64,000 bases of DNA from Actinoallomurus liliacearum (GCF_039542035.1 NZ_BAABHJ010000005.1:496001-560000); one strand, 5' to 3'. Counted from the first letter of the stretch, positions 51,009 through 59,509 are shown. Numbers and translations: made by a program. Notes: generated by a model from the letters alone, not told the origin.

Positions 51009-51107
51009 GTGGGCTCTGTCATCAAGAAGCGTCGTAAGCGCATGGCCAAGAAGAAGCACCGTAAGCTGCTGAAGAAGACGCGCATCCAGCGTCGCAACAA
51101 GAAGTAA
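51009..51107 (+). CDS. Small ribosomal subunit protein bS22 (AURKAIP1/COX24 domain)
   Basis: A 32-residue, extremely basic protein: MGSVIKKRRKRMAKKKHRKL followed by LKKTRIQRRNKK. It is the actinobacterial 30S protein bS22 found in mycobacterial ribosome structures. The GTG start has AGGG 4 bases upstream. It is followed after 29 bases by the epimerase gene. Confidence 0.96.
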   Translation: MGSVIKKRRKRMAKKKHRKLLKKTRIQRRNKK

Positions 51108-51136
51108 CGCAGCCGTCCACGGATGGGGGGACACCG

Positions 51137-52195
51137 GTGCCGTCGACGCGTCCCTCCGCGAGTACAGCGTCAGGCCCCGGCGCGAGCCGGGTGGTCCTGG
51201 TCACGGGCGTTTCCCGGTGGCTGGGGGCACGGGTGGCCGAGGCGCTGCAGGCCGAGCCGAGCATCGAGCGGGTCATCGGCGTCGACACCGTGCCGCCCGA
51301 GGCGTCCCTCGGGCGCACCGAGTTCGTCCGTGTCGACATCCGTACGCCGAGCATCGCGAAGATCATAGATTCGGCGCGCGTCGACACCGTCGTGCACCTG
51401 AACCTCGTGACGATGACCGCGGCCGCGCGGATGACGACCAAGGAAGTCAACGTCATCGGCACGATGCAGCTGCTGGCCGCCTGCCAGCGGTCGGCCGCCA
51501 TGCGCAAGCTGGTGGTGCGGTCGTCGGCGGCGGTGTACGGCTCGTCGCCTCGTGACCCGGCCGTGTTCACCGAGCTCGACGAGCCGGTGGCGCCGCCGGC
51601 GCACGGCTACGCCAAGGACGCGGTCGAGGTCGAGGGGTACGTCCGGGGGCTGGCCCGGCGCCGCTCCGACCTGCTGGTCTCCGTGCTGCGCTTCGCGAAC
51701 TTCCTCGGACCGAACGTCGACAATCCGCTCAGCCGCTACTTCCACATGCCGGTGGTGGCGACGGTGCTCGGGTTCGACCCGCGGCTGCAGTTCATCCACG
51801 AGGACGACGGGATCGAGATCCTGCGCCGGATGGCCGTCGAGGACCATCCCGGCTGCTTCAACGCGGCCGGCGACGGCGTCGTGCTGCTGTCCCAGGCCCT
51901 GCGCCGGGCCGGTCGGCCGATCGTCCGGCTTCCGTCGCCCGCCGTGCAGACGCTCGGCGACGTAGGCCGCCGGTTCGGCGGGCTGAAGGGCTTCTCGCCC
52001 GAGCTGCTGCGCTGGCTGACCTACGGCCGCGTCATCGACACGACGCGCCTGACGACCGAACTGTCCTGGCGTCCGAAGTACAGCTCCGAAGAGGCCTTCG
52101 CCGACTTCATCGATTCGCAGGGGCTCGGGCGAAGCCTGCGGACGGAAATCTTTGACCTGGTCACCGGCGGGGTAGGGGGCTTCAGCAGGAGGTGA
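51137..52195 (+). CDS. NAD-dependent epimerase/dehydratase family protein
   Basis: A 352-residue extended SDR. The cofactor motif is VVLVTGVSRWLGARVAEAL (TGxxxxxG), followed by VIGVDTVPP, VDTVVHLNLVTMTAA, NVIGTMQLLAACQ and VVRSSAAVYGSSPRDP. The active-site Tyr is in HGYAKDAVEVE, so the strict YxxxK spacing is not kept. It is conserved directly after bS22 in actinomycetes; the substrate is unknown. The following acyltransferase starts 10 bases after its stop, suggesting a lipid or envelope role (inference). Confidence 0.9.
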   Translation: MPSTRPSASTASGPGASRVVLVTGVSRWLGARVAEALQAEPSIERVIGVDTVPPEASLGRTEFVRVDIRTPSIAKIIDSARVDTVVHLNLVTMTAAARMTTKEVNVIGTMQLLAACQRSAAMRKLVVRSSAAVYGSSPRDPAVFTELDEPVAPPAHGYAKDAVEVEGYVRGLARRRSDLLVSVLRFANFLGPNVDNPLSRYFHMPVVATVLGFDPRLQFIHEDDGIEILRRMAVEDHPGCFNAAGDGVVLLSQALRRAGRPIVRLPSPAVQTLGDVGRRFGGLKGFSPELLRWLTYGRVIDTTRLTTELSWRPKYSSEEAFADFIDSQGLGRSLRTEIFDLVTGGVGGFSRR

Positions 52196-52205
52196 CCGCA
52201 GTCTG

Positions 52206-53135
52206 ATGTCCGAGGAAGCGAGAGCGGTGATGGGGCACGAGGCCGAGGTGATCCCACTTCACGGCGACACGCCCGAACACCGCACCCAGCCACCCGGGGA
52301 GCTCGAGCAGAAGATCGCGTCGGCGCTGCGCTTCGTACGCCACCGGCTGGGCGGCGACTACCACGTCGACGAGTTCGGCTTCGACCCGGAGCTGAACGAC
52401 ACGCTGCTGATGCCGCTCGCCCGTCAGCTGTACGAGCGGTGGTTCCGCGCGGAGATGTTCGGGCTGGAGAACGTCCCGGACACCGGGCCCGCCCTGGTCG
52501 TCGGCAACCACTCCGGCACGCTCCCGCTGGACGGCGTCATGCTCCAGGTCGGGCTGCACGACCACCACCCGGCCAAGCGCAACCTCCGGCTGCTCGGCGC
52601 CGACCTCGTGTACCAGATCCCGATGCTGGCCCACCTGGCCCGCAAGAGCGGGCACACGCTCGCGTGCCAGGCCGACGCGGCCCGGCTGCTGGCCAAGCGC
52701 GAGCTGGTCGGCGTGTTCCCCGAGGGGTTCAAGGGCGTCGGCAAGCCTTACAGCCAGCGGTACCGGCTGCAGCGGTTCGGCCGCGGCGGGTTCGTCGCCA
52801 CCGCGCTGCGCGCCCAGGTGCCGATCGTCCCGGCCGCGATCGTCGGCGCGGAGGAGATCTACCCGAAGATCGCCGACCTGCGGCCGATCGCCCGGCTCTT
52901 CGGCCTGCCGTACTTCCCGGTCACACCGACGTGGCCGATGTTCGGGCTGCTGGGCCTGGTCCCGCTGCCGTCCAAGTGGATCATCGCGTTCGGCGAGCCG
53001 ATCATGACGGACGAGTACGACCCGGAGCAGGCCGACGACCACATGACCGTGCTCAACCTGACCGACCAGGTCCGCGAGACCATCCAGAACATGCTGTACG
53101 ACCAACTCCGCCGCCGCGCCTCGATCTTCTTCTGA
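52206..53135 (+). CDS. Lysophospholipid acyltransferase family protein
   Basis: A 309-residue PlsC-like acyltransferase. The acceptor motif is VVGNHSGTLPLDGVML (the form usual in this actinobacterial group), with GVFPEGFKGVGKP as the FPEG motif and VPIVPAAIVGAEEIYP as the third block. The hydrophobic GLPYFPVTPTWPMFGLLGLVPLP suggests membrane association. It is probably cotranscribed with the preceding epimerase. Which acyl acceptor it uses cannot be told. Confidence 0.92.
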   Translation: MSEEARAVMGHEAEVIPLHGDTPEHRTQPPGELEQKIASALRFVRHRLGGDYHVDEFGFDPELNDTLLMPLARQLYERWFRAEMFGLENVPDTGPALVVGNHSGTLPLDGVMLQVGLHDHHPAKRNLRLLGADLVYQIPMLAHLARKSGHTLACQADAARLLAKRELVGVFPEGFKGVGKPYSQRYRLQRFGRGGFVATALRAQVPIVPAAIVGAEEIYPKIADLRPIARLFGLPYFPVTPTWPMFGLLGLVPLPSKWIIAFGEPIMTDEYDPEQADDHMTVLNLTDQVRETIQNMLYDQLRRRASIFF

Positions 53136-53141
53136 CGGCAT

Positions 53142-53172
53142 TTGACTTAGAGCGCGCTCTAAGGGGCAGCCT
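53142..53172 (+). promoter_or_regulatory. MerR-type promoter with 18-bp operator palindrome
   Basis: TTGACT (-35) and CAGCCT (-10) are 19 bases apart, with the perfect palindrome CTTAGAGCGCGCTCTAAG (53146-53163) in between. An overlong spacer filled by a palindrome is the hallmark of MerR-family control (NmlR/AdhR-like sites have the same CTTAGAG core). The -10 ends 7 bases before the ATG, so the mRNA is leaderless. Confidence 0.7.
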
Positions 53173-53179
53173 GGTCCCC

Positions 53180-54151
53180 ATGGAGAAGAGAAGACTGGGC
53201 ACGCAGGGACTCGAAGTGTCGGCGCTCGGCCTGGGCTGCATGGGCATGACCTGGGCGTACGGTCAGGGTGACGACACCGAGTCCGTCGCCACCATCCACC
53301 GGGCGCTGGAGCTCGGCTGTGACTTCTTCGACACCGCCGAGATCTACGGCCCCTGGACCAACGAGGAGCTCCTCGGGCGGGCGCTGCACGGCCGCCGCGA
53401 CGAGGCGGTCGTCGCCACGAAGTTCGGCTTCGACATAGCCGAGAACGGCGAGCGCCGGGGGCTGAACAGCCGTCCCGAGCACATCAAGCAGGTGCTGGAG
53501 CAGCAGCTTCGGCGGCTCGGCACCGACCATGTCGACCTGCTCTACCAGCACCGGGTGGACCCCGACGTGCCGATCGAGGACGTCGCCGGCGCCGTCGGCG
53601 AGCTGGTCCAGGAGGGCAAGGTCCGCTTCTTCGGCCTGTCCGAGGCCGGCGCGCAGACGATCCGCCGCGCGCACGCGACGTTCCCCGTCTCGGCGCTGCA
53701 GTCGGAGTACTCGCTGTGGGAGCGGGGTCTCGACGACGAGATCCTGCCGGTCGTCCGCGAGCTGGGCATCGGCCTCGTGCCGTACTCCCCGCTCGGCCGC
53801 GGCTTCCTCACCGGTGACGTCCGCCGGGCCGAGGACTACTCGGAGGACGACTACCGCCGCACCGACCCGCGCTTCCAGGGCGCCAACTACGACGCCAACG
53901 TCAAGGCCGCCGAGGCGGTCCGCGAGATGGCGGCGGGCAAGGGCGTGACGGCGGGGCAGCTCGCCCTGGCCTGGCTGCTGCACCAGGGTCAGGACGTCGT
54001 GCCGATCCCCGGCACGAAGCGCCGCACGCGGCTCGAGGAGAACCTCGCGGCCACCGAGGTCCGGCTCACCGACGCGGAGCTGGCCGAGCTGGAGTTGCCG
54101 GTGTCCGGCGCCCGGTACCCCGAGACCATGCTGCGCATGGTCCGCCGCTGA
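53180..54151 (+). CDS. Aldo/keto reductase under MerR-type control
   Basis: A 323-residue AKR of the YakC/AKR13-like group: LGLGCMGMTWAYGQGDDTESVATIHRALELGCDFFDTAEIYGPWTNEELLGRAL provides Asp and Tyr, VVATKFGFDI the Lys and LLYQHRVDPDVPIEDVAGAV the His. VPIPGTKRRTRLEENLAA is the cofactor phosphate site. Its promoter carries an 18-bp palindrome in a 19-bp spacer, so it is probably induced by an electrophile or aldehyde through a MerR activator encoded elsewhere. A hairpin follows. Confidence 0.94.
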   Translation: MEKRRLGTQGLEVSALGLGCMGMTWAYGQGDDTESVATIHRALELGCDFFDTAEIYGPWTNEELLGRALHGRRDEAVVATKFGFDIAENGERRGLNSRPEHIKQVLEQQLRRLGTDHVDLLYQHRVDPDVPIEDVAGAVGELVQEGKVRFFGLSEAGAQTIRRAHATFPVSALQSEYSLWERGLDDEILPVVRELGIGLVPYSPLGRGFLTGDVRRAEDYSEDDYRRTDPRFQGANYDANVKAAEAVREMAAGKGVTAGQLALAWLLHQGQDVVPIPGTKRRTRLEENLAATEVRLTDAELAELELPVSGARYPETMLRMVRR

Positions 54152-54214
54152 CCGACAGCGGCACGACCGAGCGGCCCGCTCCTCCGTGCGCCGGCCTCCG
54201 GCCGGTCCCGGGTG

Positions 54215-54241
54215 GGGGATCTCGAGAGCCGAGATCCCCCC
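54215..54241 (+). terminator. Terminator after the aldo/keto reductase
   Basis: A perfect 11-bp stem (GGGGGATCTCG with CGAGATCCCCC) and AGAGC loop. Confidence 0.8.
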
Positions 54242-54257
54242 ATCCGGGGCGTCCGCG

Positions 54258-54350
54258 TCAGGGCCTGAACCCCCGGGCGAAGTCCTCCACAGTGGTGGGA
54301 CGGACGGCGCGGATGTTCGGCAAAAGCCCCGCCCGCGATCCGACCGGCAT
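54258..54350 (-). pseudogene. Possible C-terminal remnant of an NmrA-like oxidoreductase
   Basis: A short frame ends GLLPNIRAVRPTTVEDFARG before three residues and a stop; PTTVEDFARxF resembles the last helix of NmrA-type NAD(P)-binding proteins. The rest of the gene is absent, replaced by the AraC-type gene start 47 bases away. Low confidence. Confidence 0.3.
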
Positions 54351-54396
54351 GCCGTCGTGACGGCAGCCGACACGCCGGCCGGCTTCGAGTAGGTCG

Positions 54397-55347
54397 TCAT
54401 CGCGGCTCGGATCGGAACGCCCGGCGGTAAGCGCCTGGTGTGGTGGCCAGGGTGTTGAGGAAGCGTCTGCGGAGGTTGGTGGCCGAGGAGAGACCGACGC
54501 GGCGGGCGATGGCGTCCACCGGGAGGTCGGAGGACTCCAGCAGGTCTCGGGCCGTGGCGATCCGCCGGGCGAGCAGCCACTGCCCCGGGCTGGTGCCGAG
54601 CTGCTCGGCGAACCGCCGGGTGAGGGTGCGCGCTGAGACGCCCGCGTACACGGCCATGCTCTCGACGGTCACCGGTTCGCTGAGCCTTCCGCTGATCCAC
54701 TCCAGCAACGGCGCGAGCGTGCCGTCGATCTGCGCGGGGTGTGGAGGCGCCGAGTACTGCAACTGCCCGCCTTCGCGGTGGGGCGGCATGACCATGGTCC
54801 GCGCGATGTGCGCCGCGTACCGGGCGCCCTGGTCGCTGCGGACCAGGTGCATGCACAGGTCGAAGCCCGCCCCGGCGCCGGCGCTGGTGGCCACGTCACC
54901 GTGGTCCACGTACAGCACATCCGGGTCGGCCCGGATGCGCGGGAATCGCGCGGCGAGCTCATCCGCCAGCGCCCAGTGGGTGGTCGCCTGTCGTCCGTCG
55001 AGCAGACCGGCGTGCGCCAGCGCGAAGGCGCCGGAGCAGATGCTGACCACCCGCGCCCCGCGGGAGTGCGCGCGGCGCAGTGCCTCGATGACCGCGGGGG
55101 AGGGTGGCTTCTCGGTGGGCAGCCAGCCCGGGACGACCACGGTGTCGGCCCGGCCGAGTGCCCCCAGTCCGTCGGGCACGACCATGTCGTACCCGGCGTG
55201 CGTCGCGACCGGGCCAGGGCGTTCCGTGCACACGCTGAAGGTGTAGCGCGTCGGGAGTCCTTGCCGCTCGATCCCGAACACCTGAGCCGCGCAGGCGAGT
55301 TCGAAGGTCGATTGCGGTGGGCGGACGAGCGCCACTACGCGATGCAT
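54397..55347 (-). CDS. GlxA family AraC-type regulator with DJ-1/PfpI domain
   Basis: A 316-residue regulator. The N-terminal DJ-1/PfpI-like domain (VVALVRPPQSTFELACAAQVFG..., VVSICSGAFALAHAGLLDGRQATTHW with the nucleophile-elbow Cys in ICSGAF) precedes a C-terminal AraC double HTH (MAVYAGVSARTLTRRFAEQLGTSPGQWLLARRIATARDLLESSDLPVDAIARRVGLSSATNLRRRFLNTLATTPGAYRRAF). It is divergent from a cupin gene 70 bases away, its likely target. The start at MHRVVALVRPP follows homologues. Confidence 0.94.
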   Translation of the reverse strand: MHRVVALVRPPQSTFELACAAQVFGIERQGLPTRYTFSVCTERPGPVATHAGYDMVVPDGLGALGRADTVVVPGWLPTEKPPSPAVIEALRRAHSRGARVVSICSGAFALAHAGLLDGRQATTHWALADELAARFPRIRADPDVLYVDHGDVATSAGAGAGFDLCMHLVRSDQGARYAAHIARTMVMPPHREGGQLQYSAPPHPAQIDGTLAPLLEWISGRLSEPVTVESMAVYAGVSARTLTRRFAEQLGTSPGQWLLARRIATARDLLESSDLPVDAIARRVGLSSATNLRRRFLNTLATTPGAYRRAFRSEPR

Positions 55348-55417
55348 GGCGGGAAAGTACCGCGTGATGTCTTTCCTGACACTCGGCGGGGCGGCGGTTC
55401 GCCGCCAGGCTGGTCCC

Positions 55418-55750
55418 ATGACGACAGAACAGAACACGCCTGCCCATGTCTGGTCCGCCGTCCAGGACGCCCCGGTCCAAGAACTCTTCCCGGGCATCCG
55501 TGCGCGCCCGCTGTGGCACGGGGACAATGGCGCGAAGGCCTATGTGCTGGAGATGGACGCGAACACCTGCTGGCAGGGAGTCGACGTCCATGAACCGGGT
55601 CCCGAAGAGGTCTTCGTGGTCTCCGGGGTCTTCAACGACGGAGAGCGGGACTACCCGGCTGGTTCCTTCATCCACGCCTCCGCAGGTTCCTCGCACGTAC
55701 CGCAGACGACCACGGGCTGCACGCTGTTCCTCTTCTACCCGGAGGGGTAG
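55418..55750 (+). CDS. Cupin domain protein (ChrR-like)
   Basis: A 110-residue single cupin. KAYVLEMDANTCWQGVDVHEPGPEEVFVVSGVFNDGERDYPAGSFIHASAGSSHVPQTTTGCTLFLFYPEG includes the metal-binding His/Glu/His pattern (VHEPGPEEVFVVSG, SSHVPQ). It resembles the anti-ChrR or quercetinase-like cupins. The ATG is 6 bases after a CAGGCT -10-like box and lacks a ribosome-binding site, so a leaderless mRNA is likely. It is divergent from the GlxA-type regulator. Confidence 0.88.
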   Translation: MTTEQNTPAHVWSAVQDAPVQELFPGIRARPLWHGDNGAKAYVLEMDANTCWQGVDVHEPGPEEVFVVSGVFNDGERDYPAGSFIHASAGSSHVPQTTTGCTLFLFYPEG

Positions 55751-55820
55751 ATCACCCGTCCCCGCTTCAGGTCCGCCCGGATCATGCGCCCGGCCGGCCC
55801 GGCGCGGGCCGGTGTACGGC

Positions 55821-56696
55821 TCAGTGGTCGCGGTAGTGGCGGCGGAGGGCGACGCCGGCGGCGACGCCGCCGGCGAGGGCGCCCGCTCCGGCGGCGGCCG
55901 GCAGCGCGACCATGGTGACCTTGCGGCCGGTGCGGAAGTCGTGCACCGGCCAGCCGTGTTCGCGGGCGTGTTCGCGCAGGTCGGCGTCGGGGTTGACGGC
56001 GTTCGGGTGGCCGACCGCGGTCAGCATCGGCAGGTCGTTGAAGGAGTCGCTGTACGCCGCGCAGCGCGACAGGTCCAGGCCCTCGCGCTTGGCGAGCGCC
56101 CGGACGGCGCCGGCCTTGGCCGGGCCGTGCAGGAGGTGGCCGACGAGGCGTCCGGTGTAGACGCCGTTCTCGGTCTCGGCGACGGTGCCGAGGGCGCCGG
56201 TCAGACCGAGCCGGTGCGAGATGATCCGGGCCAGCTCGACCGGCGTGGCGGTGACGAGCCACACCTGCTGGCCGGCGTCCAGGTGCTTGAGCGCGAGCGC
56301 GCGGGTGCCGTGCCAGATCCGGTCGGCCATCTTGTCGTCGTAGATCTCCTCGCAGAGACTGACGAGCTCGCTGACGCTGCGCCCGGCGACGAACGCCAGG
56401 GCCGCCTCGCGCGCGGTGCTGATGTGCTCGGCGTTCTCCGCGCCGCGCATCCGGAAGGCCGCCTGGCCCAGCGCGAACAGCGCCAGGTCGCGGACGGTGA
56501 ACAGCTTGCGGGCGGCGAGCCCGCGCGCGAAGTGGTAGATGGACGCGCCGCGGATCAACGTGTTGTCGACGTCGAAGAACGCCGCCGCGCTGGGATCGGG
56601 GACCGGAGCGGGCGTGTCCACCGCGGCGGCGGCCGCCGCGGCCTCACCGGCCAGCTCCGCGTCATCGGCACCATCGTTCCAAGGCCACAACCGCAT
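55821..56696 (-). CDS. HAD-IB family hydrolase with C-terminal membrane-like tail
   Basis: A 291-residue HAD phosphatase of the SerB/CicA-like IB subfamily. Motif I is AAFFDVDNTLIRG, motif II WLVTATPVE, motif III HGPAKAGAVRAL and motif IV AAYSDSFNDLPML. The C-terminus has a Gly/Ala-rich hydrophobic segment (VTMVALPAAAGAGALAGGVAAGVAL) followed by RRHYRDH, likely membrane-associated. In actinomycetes this gene sits next to the BldN-like sigma gene, which lies 69 bases upstream on the same strand. The substrate is unknown. Confidence 0.92.
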   Translation of the reverse strand: MRLWPWNDGADDAELAGEAAAAAAAVDTPAPVPDPSAAAFFDVDNTLIRGASIYHFARGLAARKLFTVRDLALFALGQAAFRMRGAENAEHISTAREAALAFVAGRSVSELVSLCEEIYDDKMADRIWHGTRALALKHLDAGQQVWLVTATPVELARIISHRLGLTGALGTVAETENGVYTGRLVGHLLHGPAKAGAVRALAKREGLDLSRCAAYSDSFNDLPMLTAVGHPNAVNPDADLREHAREHGWPVHDFRTGRKVTMVALPAAAGAGALAGGVAAGVALRRHYRDH

Positions 56697-56765
56697 GAGA
56701 CGAGCGTAACCAGTTTTGATCAGTGGTAACCGAGAGGGACCGTCAGTGTCTTCTCCGCAGCGGCG

Positions 56766-57383
56766 TCAACGGACGTCGCGCGGAACGACCCGCGCGAGGG
56801 AGCGTACGGCGCGGTGCTGGAGCGCCTTGACCGCGCCGCTGTTCTTGCCCATGACCGTGGCGGTCTCCGCGACCGACAGGCCGTGCAGGAACCGCAGGAC
56901 GACGCACTCCCGCTGCTCCGAGCCCAGACCCCGTACGGCGGCGAACAGCGCCCGGTGGGTCCAGGCGTCCAGGACGGCGCGCTCGGGCCCCTCCTCCCAG
57001 CGGTCCCCTTCGTCGGGCTCGGCCGTGCAGATCTCCATGCGGTACCGGCTGGACTTGAAGTGGTCCAGGATGAGGTTGCGGGCGATTGTGACGAGCCAGG
57101 CGCCGAAGTCCTTGCCCTGCCAGGTGAACACGCTCATCCGGCGCAGCGCCCGCAGGAAGGTCTCGCTGGTCAGGTCCTCGGCGAGCGGGTGGGCGCCGAC
57201 CCGGTAGTAGACGTAGCGGTAGACGAGGTCGACGTAGCGGTCGTACAGCGCGGCGAACGCCTCGGACTCGCCGGCGCGGGCGCGAAGCACCAGGTCGCGC
57301 AGCTCATCCTGGTCGCCGGCCGGGTCGAGGTCGACCGGCCCCCGGGGCGACACGGGCGGGGGGTCGAGGGCGAGGCTGCGCAT
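56766..57383 (-). CDS. bldN: BldN-like ECF sigma factor
   Basis: A 205-residue sigma factor. Region 2 is EAFAALYDRYVDLVYRYVYYRVGAHPLAEDLTSETFLRALRRMSVFTWQGKDFGAWLVTIARNLILDHFKSSRYR. Region 4 is AVRGLGSEQRECVVLRFLHGLSVAETATVMGKNSGAVKALQHRAVRSLARVVP. The wording DLTSETFLRALRR..FTWQG.DFGAWLVTIARNL is nearly that of S. coelicolor BldN, which drives aerial development. The ATG with GAGGAG 5 bases upstream was chosen. No RsbN-like anti-sigma gene follows; its place is taken by the HAD hydrolase. The symbol rests on similarity and synteny. Confidence 0.88.
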   Translation of the reverse strand: MRSLALDPPPVSPRGPVDLDPAGDQDELRDLVLRARAGESEAFAALYDRYVDLVYRYVYYRVGAHPLAEDLTSETFLRALRRMSVFTWQGKDFGAWLVTIARNLILDHFKSSRYRMEICTAEPDEGDRWEEGPERAVLDAWTHRALFAAVRGLGSEQRECVVLRFLHGLSVAETATVMGKNSGAVKALQHRAVRSLARVVPRDVR

Positions 57384-57570
57384 GCGGACTCCTCGGTGCT
57401 GATCGGCCACCGGGTGTGTCGAAACATGCTAGATACCAGTGAGTAACTGGTGCAATGGTGACGGATGATGAATCCCGTCTTATATCCGCGCGGCTGGTAC
57501 ATAGCGATTTCCGGAACGGACCGGGGGATCCGTTACCTGTCCGCTCCGGAGATCGGGCACCATTGGGGCG

Positions 57571-59112
57571 ATGGTGAACGTCGCGGTAGCGCTTCTGGCG
57601 ACCCTCGCCGCCCTCGGGTGCGCGGGGCTCCTCGGCATGCGCGCCCTGCCCGAGCGGCGGATCCACCTGTTCGCCTGGACGGGCACCCTCGTCGCGCTGG
57701 GCATCGCGCTCGCCGCGATGACCATGGGCTACGCGGCGGGCTTCTCGCCGGCCCTCCTGCGGTGCGTCACGCTGTTCGGCGCCCTGCTGGCGCCGTTCAG
57801 CCTCGCGCTCGGGGTCGTCGAGATGGTCGCGCGCACGGTCCAGGCGAGGTTCGCGGCCCGGCTGATCGCCGGCTCGTACGCCGTGGTGGCCGTGGTCATC
57901 ATCCTGCTCGACCCGATCATCGGTACGTTCGGCAAGAGCCTGCCGAAGATCGCGGGCCACTACTCCTCGCTGCCCAACCTGGTCGTGAACGGGGGGCACG
58001 TCTTCGCGGTCGTGTCGCTCGTCTCCTGCGTGGCGGTCACCGCGACGCGCGGCAACAAGCGCGACCGGCGGGCGACCGAGATCATGCTCACCGTCGCGAT
58101 GGTCGCGTTCGCGGGCGTCCTCCTGGTCACCGCGACCCGCGGCTTCCTGCCGGGTCCGCTGGCGCCGCTGGCGCTCGGCGGCGCCGTCGCCCTGACCTGG
58201 TACGGCGTCTCCCGGGTGCTGCCGAAGCCGGCCCACGACGCCGAAGACGAAGACGAAGAAGCGGAGCCGTACGACGAGATGTCCAACTACGCAGGGCAGC
58301 CTCCCCTTGGCCGGCCGTCCGGTCCGCCGCCGCAGAGCTCCCAGGGCCGTCCGGGCGGCGGGCAGTACCCCGCGCAGCCGTCACCCGCGCCGCCGGCCGC
58401 CGTGTCCGGGGGGCTCCCGTTCCCGCTCGGGCAGTACGGCCGGATCACGATGTACACGCTCCACGACGGCCACCAGGACGCGTTCGACCGGCTGGCCGCC
58501 GAGGTCACCCGCGCGGTGATCGAGCGCGAGCCGGGCACGCTCGTCTACGCCTGCCACGCCGTCGACAACGCGCCGTTGCAGCGGATCTTCTACCAGCTCT
58601 TCCGCGACGCCGCGGCGGTGGAGAACCACACCCGCCAGCCGCACGCGCAGCGCTTCGCGGGCGAGGTGCGCAACCACGTCGCGAGCACGAACGTCATCGA
58701 GCTGACCACCACGGCCGCGAAGGTCGCACCGCCGCCCGACCCCCAGCGCCCGCCACGCCCGCAGGAGCCGCAGCGCGGTGCGTACGACGCCCAGCGGCCG
58801 CACCCGGACCCGCAGCGTCCCCCGTACGACGCCCAGCGCCCGCAGGAGCCGCAGCGCGCCCCGTACGAAGGTCAGCGTCCACAGGACCCGCAGCGCGCCC
58901 CGTACGACCCTTCCCGGCAGCCCCGCGCGGCCCAGCGCCCCCATGACATGACCGGCCCGCGCCCGGTCCAGCGGCCCGTGCAGGACCCGGGCCGTCCGCC
59001 CCACGACATGACCGGTCCGCGTCCGGCCCCGCCGCGGCCGAACGGACACTCCGGGCCGCCGCAGCCCCCGTCGAACCCGTCGAACCCCGGCGTACGCTGG
59101 CCCCATGGCTGA
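57571..59112 (+). CDS. Seven-TM membrane protein fused to a soluble ABM-like domain and Pro/Gln-rich repeats
   Basis: A 513-residue protein. Residues 1 to about 215 hold seven predicted TM helices (VNVAVALLATLAALGCAGLL to LAPLALGGAVALTWYGV). An acidic linker (AEDEDEEAEPYDE) and Pro/Gly-rich stretch lead to a compact domain at about 280-385 (YGRITMYTLHDGHQDAFDRLAAEVTRAVIEREPGTLVYACHAVDNAPLQRIFYQLFRDAAAVENHTRQPHAQRF) that looks like an antibiotic-biosynthesis-monooxygenase (ABM) dimeric barrel. The tail repeats PQRAPYD/PQRPPYDAQRP-like units. It overlaps the glutaredoxin-like gene by 8 bases and is divergent from the BldN-like gene. Function unknown; a redox or signalling membrane protein is plausible. 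Confidence 0.85.
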   Translation: MVNVAVALLATLAALGCAGLLGMRALPERRIHLFAWTGTLVALGIALAAMTMGYAAGFSPALLRCVTLFGALLAPFSLALGVVEMVARTVQARFAARLIAGSYAVVAVVIILLDPIIGTFGKSLPKIAGHYSSLPNLVVNGGHVFAVVSLVSCVAVTATRGNKRDRRATEIMLTVAMVAFAGVLLVTATRGFLPGPLAPLALGGAVALTWYGVSRVLPKPAHDAEDEDEEAEPYDEMSNYAGQPPLGRPSGPPPQSSQGRPGGGQYPAQPSPAPPAAVSGGLPFPLGQYGRITMYTLHDGHQDAFDRLAAEVTRAVIEREPGTLVYACHAVDNAPLQRIFYQLFRDAAAVENHTRQPHAQRFAGEVRNHVASTNVIELTTTAAKVAPPPDPQRPPRPQEPQRGAYDAQRPHPDPQRPPYDAQRPQEPQRAPYEGQRPQDPQRAPYDPSRQPRAAQRPHDMTGPRPVQRPVQDPGRPPHDMTGPRPAPPRPNGHSGPPQPPSNPSNPGVRWPHG

Positions 59113-59350
59113 CACGCCTCGCGTCCTGCTGCTCGGCAAGCCGGGCTGTCACCTGTGCGACGACGCCCGCGAGATCGTCTCGCGGGTGTGCGACGAGCTC
59201 GGCGTCGGCTGGGAGGAGCGGGACATCACCGCCTCCGAGGAGGACACGCGGCTCTACTGGGAGCAGATCCCGGTGACCTTCGTCGACGGCGTCCAGCATG
59301 ACTTCTGGCGGGTCGACGAGCCACGCCTGCGCGCCGCACTCGGCGCCTGA
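59105..59350 (+). CDS. Glutaredoxin family protein (DUF836-type)
   Basis: An 81-residue thioredoxin-fold protein: VLLLGKPGCHLCDDAREIV carries the CxxC active site (CHLC), and QIPVTFVDGVQHDFWRVDEPRLRAAL contains the cis-Pro (IPVTF). DUF836-type proteins of this size precede rex-hemA in many actinomycetes. It overlaps the end of the 7-TM/ABM gene, so the two are probably translated together and may form a redox pair (inference). Confidence 0.93.
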   Translation: MADTPRVLLLGKPGCHLCDDAREIVSRVCDELGVGWEERDITASEEDTRLYWEQIPVTFVDGVQHDFWRVDEPRLRAALGA

Positions 59351-59509
59351 CCAGGCTGTCAATGTCTTCTCCGTCACATCGCGCGGCGTTCCGGGACGCC
59401 TCGGGAGGGGCGGCCGAACCGGCCGGAGGCCTTGCTGAGCTGCGGGTCGAGGGCCACGAGACGATCCCTCGAGGCGGTCGGGCGAACCTACAGAAGTGGT
59501 CTCCCGACT

